DNA of 64,000 bases, from contig OX388349.1 of NCBI GenBank assembly GCA_947579665.1, positions 42,355,854 through 42,419,853 on the forward strand, in the 5' to 3' direction. A program made the position numbers and the translations under genes. The stretch comes from Sympetrum striolatum. Taxonomy: Eukaryota > Arthropoda > Insecta > Odonata > Libellulidae. Positions 37,404 to 52,090 of the stretch are shown one piece after another. Under the pieces are notes generated by a model, which was given only the letters and a program-made list of their open reading frames with translations, was not told the DNA's origin and made no database searches. The number at the start of each line of letters is the position of its first letter. Within the stretch, counting starts at the first letter, position 1.

Positions 37404-40400
37404 TAAAGTCACGTTATCATAGGATCGATAATTTGTTTCAATCATTGATCGCAGACCCGACAATAATTCTGATTGATAGAATCTAGAAATATTTATTCCG
37501 CAATCCATCTTGGAGACAACAAACCAAGGAATTCCTCGAAATCTTAGGGCCCCAGCTGCAGCGCAACAAAAGATAAAATCAACGGAGCATCCAAGGAATC
37601 TCTAAATCATAGGGACGGAATCGATAAATCAAGCACGTTCTTCGCGTTGTAATAACGATCGTTAATGCTGATTTTAATCGTCGACGGAGGCATTGATGGG
37701 AATAGTTATTGATTCTCTCATTAAATCAAGAATATTTCCGCGCATCCTTCATCAGCTCCACCGCACCCTTGTTCCTTTTCTGCTTAAAAAAGACGCCAGA
37801 CGCAGAAACTACATTTTTCTACTCGTTACCCACCGTTTTTCAGAGCTGTAGTAAAAATGCTCTTCGTTCGCGTGCAGGCGGTCCCGTCGAGCGTGCGGCG
37901 TTTTATATGCAAATAGCCACACGAAACATTTTACTTCAAAAGCTTCCTCCTCTTTTCGGAGCCCGCTTTCCCACTGACGCCACCTTGGCGACGAGCTGGT
38001 GAACTAAAGGTTCTTTAAAAATTATTCGTTAAAATTAGCTGTTGATTACCGTTTTATTTCCAATGAACGTTAGCTATCAAATTATTGGAAGAATTGAAGT
38101 GAACTCTAAAATCTATGAAATTAATATTATTTAAATAAATAATAAATAATAACTATATAATATTTATTTGGTGGTTTTTGGAGTTAACTGTAACCCTTTC
38201 TATTATATTTATTAGTGGCCTATTGATTTATTAGCAACTTATTACTTCTCTCATTTTAATCTTTTGGCGAATTAAGGACATACTGGTCTCTCGTTCGCCT
38301 AACCTCTTAATTTATAATGATTGACCAGATCAACAGCTTTTGAACACAATAAACATAACTAGCTTAATCATACCAAAGCAAACGAAGACTGAGAGATATA
38401 TATAAAATACACAATTTAAAGTACTATATAGGGAAATGCTTAATGAGGGAAACACATCAGATGGTTATGAAACAAATCATGGAGACAACGGTAAACCGAT
38501 CACATTTTTAAAGTAATCACATTTGTATTCCGCTACAGGTCTCTCATAATCATCAGAGATGTACCGGAGATTATCAACTCTTATTTTGTCATATGTTGAT
38601 AGATATCAGCACATGCGTCCCTCAGATCCTAAGCACTGGAAATTTGAAAATGGAAATCTTGTTTTTTCACCCCTATTATTTGCATAGCTACGTCTCAGTT
38701 ACTTTTTTACTCACTACAACAAGAGCATTGAGTAGCTGTACTGTTTACAAAACTATTCTCTCCGTAAATTTTCCAAATCGCATTTAACAACTATAGTTTC
38801 AAATCTGGGCCTTTCCATATTCCAATTATATATACCATAATAGAGAATATATCAACGTACAATTCAAGAGAGGCCAAAATATCAAATATTAGCGCGTCGC
38901 ATAAGAATAAGTACCCAAGAGAATACGCTTCAGACTTACCTAAATCCAGTTCATCCCAGAAGAAATACTTTCCTCTAATAGTGATCATTGATAATTGGTG
39001 AACCCTTGCCAATTAAGATAAATTCTCATTTGACAATAATACAGAAAAGGTGATTGGAAGAACATTTAATATTTGAAAGAGTCAATGCATGCAGTGAAAA
39101 CTGCGATGTTTACTACGGGTTTATGTAAAGTGCTGACGATGTATTCTCCGAGTGCGGCGAAACAAAGATATCCGACTGCTTTTTCTTTCTTTCGCCCGCA
39201 TCCACTTTCCTCCAAATGGATGGCGCCTTTCCAAGCCACGTTCCGCTTCGTAATTAGTCATTGACCTTGGACGAGATGGAAGAATCACGAAGCAAATGAG
39301 CAGAGATGAATCACCCATAACGGTTCTAATGCCCTTGAATTTCCTCATTTCCAACAACCGAAGCATTTTTTAAAATAGCATGTTTTAGGGACTTCGATGA
39401 CATACAGCTAGAATCTGATGTATCACAGAGGCAATATGAATTTTCTCTAATTTTACGGTTTAATCTATGAATTCTAGGTTTATAGCTTGTATCCTTTTGT
39501 TGAGCTAATTCAGTTTAAGCAAGAGAAATCTTATTGGTTAATCATCCATTTGATGCGCCGCATTGAGGTATCTTTATAAGTCTCGTTGAAAGCTTTAGAT
39601 TTTTAATTTAGCGAAAATATATTTTTGGCTATGTAGAGCTTATTCTTTCGTGTGCAAGGAAAACAAATTTGTGATGAGATAGGGTCACGTTCACTTATTA
39701 GCTATCCTTTACACGAAAACCCACGTTATTACGTCAATTTATCATCTGTTATTGATAGTGAGTGTGAATTTGATTAGAAGGAAGATAACATTTTTTTTTA
39801 AATTTTAATGAAAATCCCGTATGATCTGCCATATATTTCATTAATTTTTTTATTGAAATGAGGTCACCAATTTTGTTCTAATTGATTGAAGTACAGTGCA
39901 TCAATTATAAATGGTGGAAAATTATTATGCACTAATATTTTGCTCCATTTTAAATTAGAAGGGAGCTGTGTTTACTACGCTATCACCAAACTTAATGTGT
40001 AATTACTGCAGAATATCACTAATAACCGAAAAAAATGCGTTCGGTGGTAACGACTGTGAGAAAGGTACATAATACCGGAGCTCAGGAAAGCTAATTTTCC
40101 GAGTTTGTAAAATATGAGCATCAATTAGAAAATTGACTACCAAACGCATAAGGTTCATACAAAGAGAATACAAAAGCGGTTATACTTCACTCGTGAATAA
40201 CTGATTTCTGACTAACTGTTAGTTAATTTGATTTAAATATAAATTTTGTTAAATAACTCCTGAAATCATAGCTACTGATATAACCTCATGCTACACCATA
40301 AATTATACCTATGTAAGAGCAACTAATTATCTAAGGGAAACATTTTAATACGAAAAGTTCAGCCATCCTAATCTGCCAGCATCAGCTCGTAAATGTATTT

Positions 40401-41820
40401 CTCCTTCTCGGCTCTGTATTCTCTCAACAAGTTGCTAGGCGTGAATTTTGAGCAAATTCTATCTTTTTACCAATTTTTTTTCTAAAACGGTACCCAACTA
40501 GCGTTATCTTTCTCATTCTCAAAGCAAACAAAGCTCGAGTTAGAATCTTCGCGTCCTTGTGGCCGAATCTGTATTGTTTGTTCGTCCTTCTTCGCCGGCC
40601 TTCTAGCAGTCTGACATTGGTTCCATCTTTAAGTACGAAGCGAGAGATAAGACATTAAATAAAAAAATGAGACTGTGCTATCTAACCACGAGCGTCTTCC
40701 CCTTGTTTCTCCAGTCTGGCGCCTTGTAAATACGATCGGGCTCACTCATTATCTTAGTAGGGTAGGACAAGTATACGCAGTTCCGCTGATATTGCTAACT
40801 TACGTGGAATGGATAAATGGCTGTGGACAAGAAAAAAACGTGCAGAAATTTTTAACAACCTTGACAGGCTGATTAGGCTAAACCTCGTTCTCTGATGTCG
40901 TGGAATTTTTTGCCATATCTCGGAGTCATTTCCTGTAGCTTGTTTACTTAGAGGAATTACTTCGTTTCGTTCTATTATCGCATGCAATGGATATACCTGT
41001 TTGTTGCTATTGGAAAGCATTCAATTTTATGTAGAAAAACGTTTATGTCAACAGACGGATCTTGATTAGGTTTATGAATAAGGTATAATTTACGTTTCCT
41101 TTGCCTCTAAATGTTAGATTGCACCTTATTAGTTTTGAAATATTTATTTATGTTCAACATTCAACATATTCTGGATTATCTTATTCTCAGTAATTACATT
41201 TTACTTGGATTAATTGATGAATATGGCATAACATCGGAAATATTTGATAAGAAAAGCAAATTAAAGTGGATGTATTATTATATATGTGTAATAACAAAGA
41301 GTATATGTATAATCCTAATTAATTGACATCTCTCCATTGAGTTACTATTTTCTTATAATTTTTCCCTCTACTTTAAATGAAATACTACAATTTACCAAAG
41401 CAACAATTTTAGTTCTCAATTCATGATTAACATTTCGCTGTAATTACAGGAGTTATGAGGAATTGGAATTTTAATCATTAAAATTATATTGAATTGTTAA
41501 TATTTCAGTCCCATAATATAAAATAAAGTACTTCCCAAAGAGAGAAGCAAAATTTCTCTCTAGAAACTCGATTTATAAAGAACTCTCTACATTTAAAGCA
41601 ATGCTCACTATGCCATCGTAACCTTCCTCAACAGTTTTAACTTTAACGTAGCTACACCAAGCATTTCCTTGAAACTTTTCCTAGGAATTTTATTAATTTA
41701 ATCCTAGATTCTGCTTATATAATCCCCCTGGTCCGTCGCTTTGAGAAATTTACTGAACGAGGACTTAGGATGAAAATCTCATCTCAAAATAATCTCCCTT
41801 ATGTATCACGCTTCGCATAG
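37404..41820. other. Mostly AT-rich non-coding stretch
   Basis: 37691-38010 is a small CpG-richer block; the remaining 4 kb is AT-rich. A minus-strand donor-like GTAAGT stands near 38930, but the upstream acceptor is weak and the implied exon tiny. No gene, repeat or transposon recognised. Confidence 0.5.
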
Positions 41821-43110
41821 ACTATAAAACACACTTTTTAGCACATTTAACCCCCTATTTAACCCCTTTCATCCCTTCCCTCGTACCGCATTCCTTCTCT
41901 TGGACACCGAGCTCTCCTTTGGCCACGCTGCACTTAAATTACCCGCCCGTTTCCCGCGCGGTATAGAAACCCGCGGGGGTGTCTCATAATTTCCTCTTAA
42001 AGTGACCCTTTTCGGTACTTCGCTCCCATTCAGGTAAAGGGACACGTTATGGAAATATACTCCCCTCCCTAATGAAGCAATAGTGAGGTTCTCACAAAGG
42101 AGAAAAGGACATTGTATGGCATGCGGTCCCTAATGTGACTCTTCCCGAGTCAGATAGACTCGTCTACCTCTTTATAAAGCGGTCTACGATGGCACTCCTC
42201 GGCGCAGAGCTAAAGGCGGCCGACTCTATGATATATAACATCGCCTATCTGCCTCTCAAGCCGTTCTCCTTATCCCGTATCTGAGGGCATCCATTCGTTT
42301 GTTGCCCTGTCACCAAATCACCATCGCACGTCATGCCGCGTCACCTATCTCTCGCGTTTAGTCCGCATCTACATACGGAAGAGTTGGTCGGGATCTAAGA
42401 ATGGTCAGCCAGAAGGGCCTTCAGGAGATGCAGTTCAGCCCGTCAATTTGCTTTCGCGTCCAGTCTCTTCGAGTCGTAAAACTGGAGACAATATTGTAAA
42501 TTTAATCCGATGGGGAGACCAGAACCACCTGGCGGTAGCGGAAGGAAGTAAAGCAAGTGATGAAGACGCCAAAGCGAATAGAGAGAGAGTGAGAGTATTG
42601 AAACTATAAAAAATAACTTTCTTAGAAACGGTCTCCTGAGGTATGAGATGAAATCTTTTGCGGAACTCGGAGAGAAAGGCAATATTTATCGCGGCTCTAG
42701 AACAAAATCATTTGTTTCTGCGTTATCTCCCGGCGAAGATCTCATTCCGGGCTGGGCGCACGGGAAATTTTTCGAATTAATCGAGGCATAAAATTTGAAG
42801 TTGCGATTACCGCTCAGGGTCTCATGATATCCGCGGGAAGAGCATGCGGACGAAATCTGGAGTTTCATCTGGAAATGCGGGGCGTAAATTTTCGAATACG
42901 TCCAATAAAGACGTTCTTATTGTTGAGATTATGCTCGGAGATTTGGATATTCTTTATGCGCGTTCATCACCAGTCGCTTTTATGGGTGCCTTCCATAATG
43001 CGAAGCGGGATATACTTTACCAGGTTGAGATATTTAGAACTCGAGTGCATTCCGTGGAATTTGCTAACGCTATTGACTTCATAATGGTTCAAGTGACCTG
43101 GAGATTGAGC
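41821..43110. other. GC/CpG-rich block
   Basis: C/T-rich at its left end and CpG-rich throughout, with short open frames on both strands (42443-42682 and 42686-42868 minus, 42824-43116 plus). None contains a motif. A short GA run lies near 42580-42597. Confidence 0.45.
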
Positions 43111-43385
43111 TCGTGATAGCGTTATTGGAGATAAAACAGTCGACAAGGTATTGAATGTGAAAATATACCAAAAGATACTCAGAGAGCTAGACTTGGCTAC
43201 TTTCATTTATTTGAGTTCCTGTTCAAGAAGTGAGACATAAAAGAAACATTGAAGATGGGAAATTAAATTACTTTTCCTGCAATCCTTTATTGATTTATTG
43301 AATGTGCCAAGTAAAATCTGATTATTTATATGACCTAAATGAATGATACTCCGTATAATAATCCTTATTATATTTTCTTTTGGTA
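43111..43385. other. AT-rich spacer before the LINE remnant
   Basis: No gene or LINE motif can be read here; the retroelement homology begins close to 43390. Confidence 0.45.
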
Positions 43386-44402
43386 TAGAGGCTAATTTTG
43401 GATACGAATCTAAAAGATAATGAAAAAAGTTTTTTAGGTTTTATAAATTTCAAAAAGGCGTTTGACAAAGTTAACCAGAAAGTTTTAATACAAATGTTAC
43501 GTAAAATTGGAATAGATAACAAATACCTAAAAATAATCCAAATAATGTATAGTAACCAGGAAGCTGCTTTCAGAATAAATTCCGAACTGACAGAATAGTT
43601 CAAAGTAAAATGTGGAGTAAGACAGGGGTGTATGATGTCACCACTTTTATTTAACCTGTACAATGAAGAAGTTGTAGGGGAAGCATTAGAAGAGATTAAG
43701 GGTATATGTATAGGAAGGAGGAATTTCAACAATATAAGGTATGCAGATGATATAGTAATCATGACATCTTCAAAAGAGAATTTAGAACTAGCAATGAAAA
43801 GAGTTTATGAGGTGGGAACAAAATTTGGATTGAAAATTAATACCAATAAAACAAAAGTAATGATGGTGGCTTATAAAAAGAGCAACAGTGACTGCAATAT
43901 AAAAATTAATGACAAACCAATAAAACAAGTCCATCAGTTTAGATATCTAGGAAGTTTAATGTCAGACGATGGGTACTGCAGTAGTGAAATTAAATCAAGA
44001 ATTGGAATGGCAAAGGAAAACTTTTGGATATACAAGGAGCTAATGAGAGGAGAGATCAACATTAAACTAAAACTTAATTTGTTGAGGTGTTATGCTTGGC
44101 CGGTTTTCTTGTATGGGTGCGAGACATTGGCCATCTTAAAAAGTATGGAAAAACGAATAAAGGCATTGGACACGGTTTGCCAGAAGAATTTTGAAAATTA
44201 AACAGACAGAATTACTAATGTAAAATTTACTAATGAACTAATTACTAAAATTAGACAGAATAACTAATGAAGAGGTTCGGAGAAAGATTGGAAGAAGGTA
44301 TAGCCTATGGAATGAAGTGAAATTAAGAAAGTGGAAATACTCGGGACATGTGATGAGGGGATCATCAGGGGAGAGAATCGTGACAGCGCTGGAAAAACTC
44401 TT
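43386..44402 (+). pseudogene. RTE-like LINE reverse transcriptase remnant with YADD
   Basis: Middle and C-terminal reverse transcriptase of a non-LTR retrotransposon. In order: FINFKKAFDKVN (RT block A with its Asp), a nonsense TAG at 43596-43598 where the family has Trp, CGVRQGCMMSPLLFNLYNEE, and IRYADDIVIM with the catalytic YADD at 43740-43751. Then come GLKINTNKTKVM, FRYLGSLMSDDGYCSSEIKS, RIGMAKENFW and LYGCETLAIL. The frame ends at 44201; after a short local duplication the reading resumes from about 44257 with RITNEEVRRKIGRR...LWNEVKLRKWKYSGHVMRG...ERIVTALEK. The endonuclease and 5' half are missing, consistent with 5' truncation. It is of the same broad family as, but a different subfamily from, the 33 kb remnant. 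No intact polymerase. The minus-strand frame 43322-43762 is a shadow. Confidence 0.93.
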
Positions 44403-46880
44403 GTTCACAGTTATGAATATGTGAAATGCACTGAGTATCTTGTAAACTTCTTTTTGAAATTATGCATAGTGCAATTATTATAATACAGAAATATTATAAT
44501 AAACATAGGCGAAACATTTTCACTCATAAGATTTCCACCCTAAATCTCGTCTTAAAGGTCTCATTCCCTTTGCAGGGCTTTAGATATATCATAGAGGAGG
44601 GGATGATTGTTCTGAATACACCACAGACGTAAGAAAAACGGTATTATTTTTCTGCGAATGGATCTTCAATTTATATTTCATAAGCTGGAATACTTATTTT
44701 CGCTCACAATCAGTTTTATTTTTCAGTACAATAAGTACAATATTCTAAGTCTACAACTTCTTTATATAATAAAGTCAAGAATAATATTTACAAATTTTCT
44801 ATTATAATACAGATCAAAATAAGCAACTTTAGGGTACTGTGAAAATTTTGTTTAAATTCATGAGTAAGTAAACGACGAATGCGCGACCTACCCCGTGCTT
44901 ACCATATTTGGTAAAGTAATTCTGTACATATTTCTGTTCTATTAACAGCATTTTCCAAAGTTGATGACGGTATTCTGTAAACAGTAAAATATCACGAAGT
45001 ATAACCAGTTTAAACGGAAGTCAGTTGAATCGAAAGTTGATAATATGTATTCGATAGTGGACTTCCTTTGTGACTCAACCATCATTCCCATTAATTGTCT
45101 CGCCCATCAAATTAGCCGAGTCCCTAGTATCTTCATTACTTTATCTGCTTTATTTTTCAAATTGTTCATAATAAATATAGAAAAATTTATGACTTCACTA
45201 GATTATTGTTTATCTACTTCTTTTCTGGTCTTCAGCGCCTTTGCTAGTTTTCATTGAAGTTAATTTTTATCGTTCTCAGTTTTATGTTTATTTTTTATCA
45301 TGACCAGTTTTTTCCTATAATAAGCTATGATGTGTTATTTACACATTCTATATACGTATTTATGTTTCAATGTATATACATTTATAAATTCACGTATTTG
45401 TATTTTATATTTCTATATACTTATGTATTCGATATAATAAGTTTATTTTCAGTATATTTCGTGCAGAAAAATGGTATATAATAATAGAGAAACATGTTCT
45501 GGTATTTAAAAAATATTATAATAATATAATAATAATATGAGGAATCGCAAGAAAAAAGCTATATGAAGTCTCACAATTGTGAATTATTCCGAGTGTGATT
45601 TTTCCGGTATAAGAAGACAATTTCACCAGCATCTTATTTTTCAGGTGCTCAAAGATCCTTCCAAAAAGATATTCTGTTAATTGTGATTCCAAGAACGTTC
45701 GGAGGAATCGCTCGTACAAAGTTGCAGCCAAGCTATCGTACCTGCCCGCACCTCGATCCCTTGAACCGAGAAGATATCAGGTGGAAATGCCTTAGTTTAT
45801 GGTGCTTCAGATAAGACACTTCCGGAGTGCCAGTCGAAAATACGGTTCTGAAAGGGAAAAGGGACTACGTAGAACCGAGGGTGATAATGGCTTAAGGTCA
45901 ACTGGGAGACGCGAAAAGTGTATCGTCGTTATAGCCTTTTATCGTTCTGCTGCAAATAGCTCGTAATCGGGAATTTGGAATTACGGCGACATTAGTTTTT
46001 ACGATATTGCGCACTATTTAGCAGACGAAGAAAGAAGTCGTACGGTGATGAACGAATGTTAATCTATTATTGTAGTTGTGTGTTTGCTGGGAAAGCTTTC
46101 CTTCCAGGTTTTCAATGATAGAAAATTTTTCTTTTCAACTCTTACAAACGATTAAAACGTAATAGGATGCTAGGAATTTACTAAGAATTTATGTACGCAA
46201 GGTATCAATACAGACGATTATGTTTATCATTTGTCCCTATAATAACACGTAGACAGCATAACGACCACTTTCGTGAATACTAAATTGTGGATAGATCCTC
46301 TAAGCTATTAGTCAAAATTCATTTTCTGATGGCATTCGTTGCATGGCATACATTTTACGTTATAAAAATTTATGAAATTATGCAAGTTGAGTTTTACCTG
46401 ATGATGAAATGATATTTTGAAACTCCTTTTCCTTGACGTAATGCTGATCAAATTTATGTTTAATAATTAATGTAATTTATACGTTAAGTGTTATGAAAGG
46501 ATATGTGCCCATGATCCGTAAGTTTTAATTTCATAAATAAAAGGTAGATTGTTAAATCTTATTTTCAAAATCCTGGTGACAAGAAGATAATTCTAAACCG
46601 TTATGACATGTTTATTCTGAGTATGTAGTATATCTCTACAAATTTTTCGTAGAGATTTATCTTTTGTGCCACGAAAAACCACTATATTAAAATTATAATA
46701 ATACTAACGCCTTAATCGAACGGCAATGTTAGTGACAAGTCTCATTTTATATGTAACCTATTAGCAATACGAGTAGGATGGATTTGTTACAGTTTACTTA
46801 AAGCTTGTTTTATGAGTACCGTCGGTACCGTCTACAATTGAGTAAAATCCTACAAACTGAAATAGTAATTCATCAGATAA
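44403..46880. other. AT-rich DNA with one GC-richer patch
   Basis: The LINE homology stops near 44402 and no poly-A or 3' tail was recognised, so its right end is unclear. 45591-46030 is GC-richer; 45300-45545 is extremely AT-rich and gives chance hydrophobic frames. A small hairpin, TCTCTAC/GTAGAGA, lies near 46633-46656. No gene recognised. Confidence 0.45.
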
Positions 46881-47440
46881 CGACTTCCCTAAAGTGGATA
46901 GGTTTCTGTTGCGTCTCAGGTTCAGCGATCTGGATGCGACCTCTTCGAAGCGGAATCCGCGTAAACTTTTACGATGTCACGGTTCAAGAACACGCCCTCG
47001 CAAAACCAATGGTTTATCTCGCTCCTCCCCAATCGGTTCGAGAAATTTTACCTTAACCTCCTCAAATTAAACGACCCTTTTTTAAATCTCCCAAAGCAGA
47101 AACCTCTTGAGAGCTTTCTTGAAAACCGTAAGAGATAAAGAGTCCACAATGCGCAAATACCGAAACGAATTTTTATGCCCGAGAATTTCTCATTTCCCGC
47201 GCTAAAAGCTCGAGCTGTAACCATCTTTCCACCCTCTTAAGGTGAAAAATGTTGTGCCTGGATAATAATACGAATTTTAAATGGGCTCGATTTAGTAGGA
47301 CGTTAATTTCCTTCATGAATGCTCAGTTTCGGCTACATGCAAAGAATGGAATGGAAAATTCCTTACCGAGGTTGAAATTAGCATACAGTGCAGCGAAAGG
47401 ATCATGGGATCATATACGTAAGGTATTATTCTAAAATGGG
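46881..47440. other. GC-richer block
   Basis: Short plus-strand frames 46805-47056 and 47249-47434 without motifs or splice-like borders. Confidence 0.4.
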
Positions 47441-50400
47441 AGTTCATAAAAAAAATGAAAATATTCTTTAGACTATCAGTCGCCCAGTGAAAGGGGCTTT
47501 TTAGTCCACTATGCCATAGTTACAGTCAGAGTACTTGAGTTAGCCTCAGTGGTTCACAATGAAAGTTAAGATTTTCATCATAAAACTTGAAGAGGACTAC
47601 TAATCTGATCAGTAGGGAGCCATTTTTTGTTTACACAGTTGATTACTTCACCAAATATGTCTCTGAAAGTGCTCTAGATGAAATCTAGTGCTCTTGCTGC
47701 TCTAGATGAAATTTACGAGAGAGGTACCGCAAGCAACAACAGATGCGTCGTGCGCCTTGAAGCGATTGTCTCTCTTACCGTTTTAAGAAAAGCCCTAGCA
47801 ATAAATTAAATATTAGGGGGACTAATTATTATATATCAGTTATAGTAGTTTTCTATCCGCAAATGCCCCTATCCTTGTCACTCCGTCTCAAATGTTCATA
47901 TAGTTAGTAAATTAAAATTGAAAATTCATTTATGTGACTCAGTTTGCATAAATATTTAGCATTTCAATAGTATGATCTAAAAAATACTCTAAATTATTAT
48001 TCATAAATTCCATCACCTAATCACCTTGCGGAGTATCGGACATTAACTTTGAAAAAATATACATATTCCGTGAAGCATCTCTTATAGGCATAAACTATTT
48101 TCTCTCATTGGCTTTAACCTTTGAAACGAAATATTTCGCGAGCACTGGCTAACTTATTTTTAGAGAGCACTTTGCCAACTGTAAATGCCGATTTGAATAT
48201 TCCTCACACTTTTAAATCGGGCTTTTAACTTTGTCCTCTCGAAATTTCTCTTAGGCGGAAACAACTCCGCGACGGTTTTAATTACAGCAATTATAAGGGT
48301 ACAATAAAGCAAGGCATTGAAGCATCTCGAATTGAATAATTCATTACGTAATACGTACGGTCAAAATATTCCTAAAGATTTTCAGTTACAGCAATGAAGG
48401 TATTTTATAGCTCTCTATATATCTGTATATTTGTTACGAATTCCTCCGGTATTCAGGGCATCGATTGAACTCTCTCAGCAGCATATCATTCCCGTTCCCT
48501 ATTCGGGTGCCAATTTATATTTATTGATTCCTTTCACCAGCCACTCAACGTTGATATTTCTTAATTACCCGCTGCCAATATAATTGTCGGCCTCTCCTGA
48601 AAATTCCCCCTTCCAAGACTGATGGCAATTAGGGCAGCACTAATTCATGTCATGATTCCCCGGTTTAAATTCGGTTTATTCCCTCCGTGGACATGTTCAA
48701 ATAGTGTTTTATGCATACGATAGGTTGTAAATCTTTTACAGCTAGCAATCATGCTCGATCAGAGAGTTAACAATGCTCCGATTTGCGTGGTAACAACGTC
48801 TTATTAACGGAAGAGAATAGGCCTATTAAGACGACACGACTGATTGCCCGCATTTAATTATGAGCTAAGGCCTAGCAACACATGTTCCTTACTTATGTTG
48901 CCCGTTTTGTTAGCACAGGTAAGCAAGAGCGCGTCTTGTACATCTGTTGCGATGATCAGCACACAAAGCGATACGCGATTGCATTCTTTGATGTAATTAA
49001 TGGGCGAGTTAATGAATTTTGGATGCAGCGGGACGTGAAATTCTGAGTAGAGATTTTTTTCCTTACTTTAGGTATGCGATGCTAGGAATATTTTCTTGAA
49101 TCGACTAGAATTATAATGCTAAATTCCGAGAGGAAGATCAGGGCTATCTAAAGCATACTAACAATAGTGAAGACTCCACGCCTTGCTGCAGTATAGGGTT
49201 TACCGAGCACTTGATGCCGGCGGGCCGTGTTTGCTCCTATAAAGACTTCAAGGGCCGCAGTTAAACTAAAATACTTGTAACTCACAGTAGTTTGCGATTC
49301 ATCGAAAATGATTATTTTTATTTTTCGAAACTATATCTCAACTGAGTATTTTAGCTCTCTTTGCACTGTAGTTTCCTGCATGTAATTTTTCTTCGACCTA
49401 TTTTTTTCAAGGTTTGACCAAGACAATTGTATGAAGCTAGGGAAACCGGACCGAAAGGAATTGGTTAGAGAGCCACACCCTTACTTGAATATTTAACCAC
49501 TGGATTTACCATTTGTTACTTTGCTTTACAACGGAAATTTCTTACGTATTTTCACAAGAAAATATCCCAAAGAATTCAAGCAGTGCCCATTTGTTTAAAA
49601 ACGTATATTATACATTGCTGACGTACATGACATTTAATTCTGGAGAATATTTAAAAAAACACAGTAAATAACCCTTTCCTCTCTCAGTTTCTATTGACCA
49701 TCCTCTCACAATAGGCAATCGAAGATGATAAATATGCATTGCCCGGGTGCTTAACCAGATGCTTCACATTCCCTATGTTTGCTACGTAACCAGAGATCTA
49801 AAAACTTGCTAAGATGGAAAGAGGCGGTTTAAGACTTTCCTCATAAACTCATCTCCAATAAACGTTCAAAATAAATTATACCATAAATTATTACCATTAT
49901 ATATAAATAAATACCATTTAGTATCGTTTGTAATAATTGCGGAAGATGTACCGTGGTCGACGAACAATTCACAATCCGATTTCCATTCAAGCTGCTCGTC
50001 AAGTAATTGGATAATTGCTAGTAATAGTTTATTGCTCACAGTATTCTCGTTTTCTCTCAAAACGTCGCTGATACCAAAATGGTGGGTTCTTGAACATATT
50101 TTAATTATATCTGTAGGGATAGATTCTGATTTACGGCATAAATCATGAAAAAGGGGAATTTCAATATTTGTGCGTTATTTTGGCATACATTTATTATTGC
50201 AATTTTTGATCATTGTTATATTTGAATTTTAAGATTATTTTATGGGTTTAAATCAATTCAGATTGTTTCAAGTAAGGGGGAAAAAAGAAAAAATAGAAAA
50301 GACCATATATTAAAAGATAGGAGAGAAATTTTAAAATAAGAGGCCACTTCAATTTCGTAAAAAATGATACAGGAAAAATGCAAAAGAACGTTTATTGCAA

Positions 50401-51190
50401 AAAGAGTGAATTCATTTATTAAATATTAATAAATTGTATTTAGATATTAAATATATATGTATATAAGTTATTGAAATTCAAAAGTTCTCGCAGAACATAT
50501 AAATACATACATAGTAGAAAAGACAACTTTACATGTGACTTGCAAATTTTAAAAACCCTTCCTTCCATTACTTCTCCCAAGACTAATGATCTCCTTCTAT
50601 GCTGACGGTGAACCTTCTCTGGAGGTAACTATAAATTAAAGAATACCAAGTTGCATTTGATGTAAATTAATTCACCTCCTCCAATGTCCCCTTTATTTTC
50701 TCCGATGTGATATCTTTAAAAACAAACAGTGTTTCTATTCCCAGAAGATTAGTACATTATTGCTTATAAGGTTCCTAATGAATGCACTTAAATTTAGATG
50801 GAATCTTTCAATTAAGTTACTAAGTATCAGGCTTTAGATTTAATTTTATCGAGATAAATTTTGAATGTATACATAATATGTAGATAAACTTATATAGTCA
50901 ATTTTCAAGAATTAAATTTATAATCATTATAAGTAATATTATTCATAATTACACTTATTAAAATTTTAAACCACATTTAGTAAAAATATAATTATGTCAT
51001 GATTATCATGCTTGTTAGAGAATTACGTCAGATGTGAAATCAACGTTACACAAAAAAATAATGGAAGTCGAGATATGATAATTGGAATAAGTTTGAAGCA
51101 TCTTCTTGGCGTTGATAAGCATTTAAGTCGATTTTTATCGGAATAATACTCACTAGGATGGTAATCTAATAATCCAATTACGCCGTAAAC
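47441..51190. other. Long AT-rich non-coding stretch
   Basis: No gene recognised over 3.7 kb. CTCTAGATGAAAT is repeated within 47672-47715. 48430-48690 is less AT-rich and contains several TAATT/CAATTA homeodomain-type words, which could mark conserved non-coding DNA; this cannot be judged from one genome. Confidence 0.45.
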
Positions 51191-52090
51191 TGCAATTTAC
51201 AATTGCGGGACCCTCAAATTAACGCGATGGCCTTTGTTGAAGCACATTTCCTTATCATTCATTTCAACGCGAAATTCACGAGAGTTCCCTTCTGGGAATC
51301 GCCACGTTTATCTCCCCCCAGAACCGTAATACCCCAAATAAAAAAAAATCCTTTTCAGACCTTCAAAGAGCCTCCGTTTTTCTGCAAAACCATTTCGAGG
51401 TTTTTTCCCCCTATCGCCCCCAATCTCGCCCTCCCTCTCTCCCACATCCATCCCCGGCATCGCTTCCCACGACCCTCCGGCGAATCCAAATATCAAAAAA
51501 CAAATCGCCAATTTGAGAGGCTTCGGAAAAAACCGCAACACACGTGTTTGCGATCTAAGTGCCTCTCTCGCCCACCCACACCCCGGGAATCCGACCGTTT
51601 TACCGATTCTCCTCACGGCGGAGAGAGGAAAAAAGTGGGGAAGAAAGTGATTTGGTGACCGGCGAAAGCGGGGCCATCTCCGGGGTAAAAAGTTCTCTTT
51701 CCCCCAATTAAGCTCCTCTATCAGGCAATCTGTCGTGTGGAGGTGTCACCCTAACACGAACCAGGCGGCAAATTTCTCTCCTGCTACTGATAGGGCGACG
51801 AGCTTGGTTGGTCTCTCTAAAGGGTTTTGCCAACAAACGAGACCTTTTTCCCGCTGATAGAGAAAATCAGTCGAAATTGAAAGAAAAGGTTTATTTTAAG
51901 CTTTCCCAGAAGGAACGAAACCAATCGGAACCTTTTAATTTTTTGCCCGAATCGAATTGGGTATCGCCGAGTTTCAGGGAATCGGTATTGACTGAATGCG
52001 TCGATTGGAATCCAACGTTCTGCTTTTTAGAGCGGATTCTGAAGGAGAGCATTTAATTGGACACTTAAAAAGGCACTTATTGGCTCAATT
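51191..52090. other. GC-rich, C/T-rich block
   Basis: Open on both strands: 51203-51658 plus (151 codons), 51308-51616 minus, 51808-52056 plus. The plus translation is rich in P, R, K and F with no domain or repeat, and the opposing frame is as open. Not called as a gene. Confidence 0.4.

Noticed and set aside
38791..39012. Minus-strand exon candidate ending at a GTAAGT near 38930
   Set aside because: The only acceptor-like word upstream lacks a pyrimidine tract and would give an exon of about 35 bases.
51203..51658. 151-codon plus-strand open frame
   Set aside because: The opposite strand is equally open, there is no motif, and it opens on a non-ATG codon in a pyrimidine-rich block.
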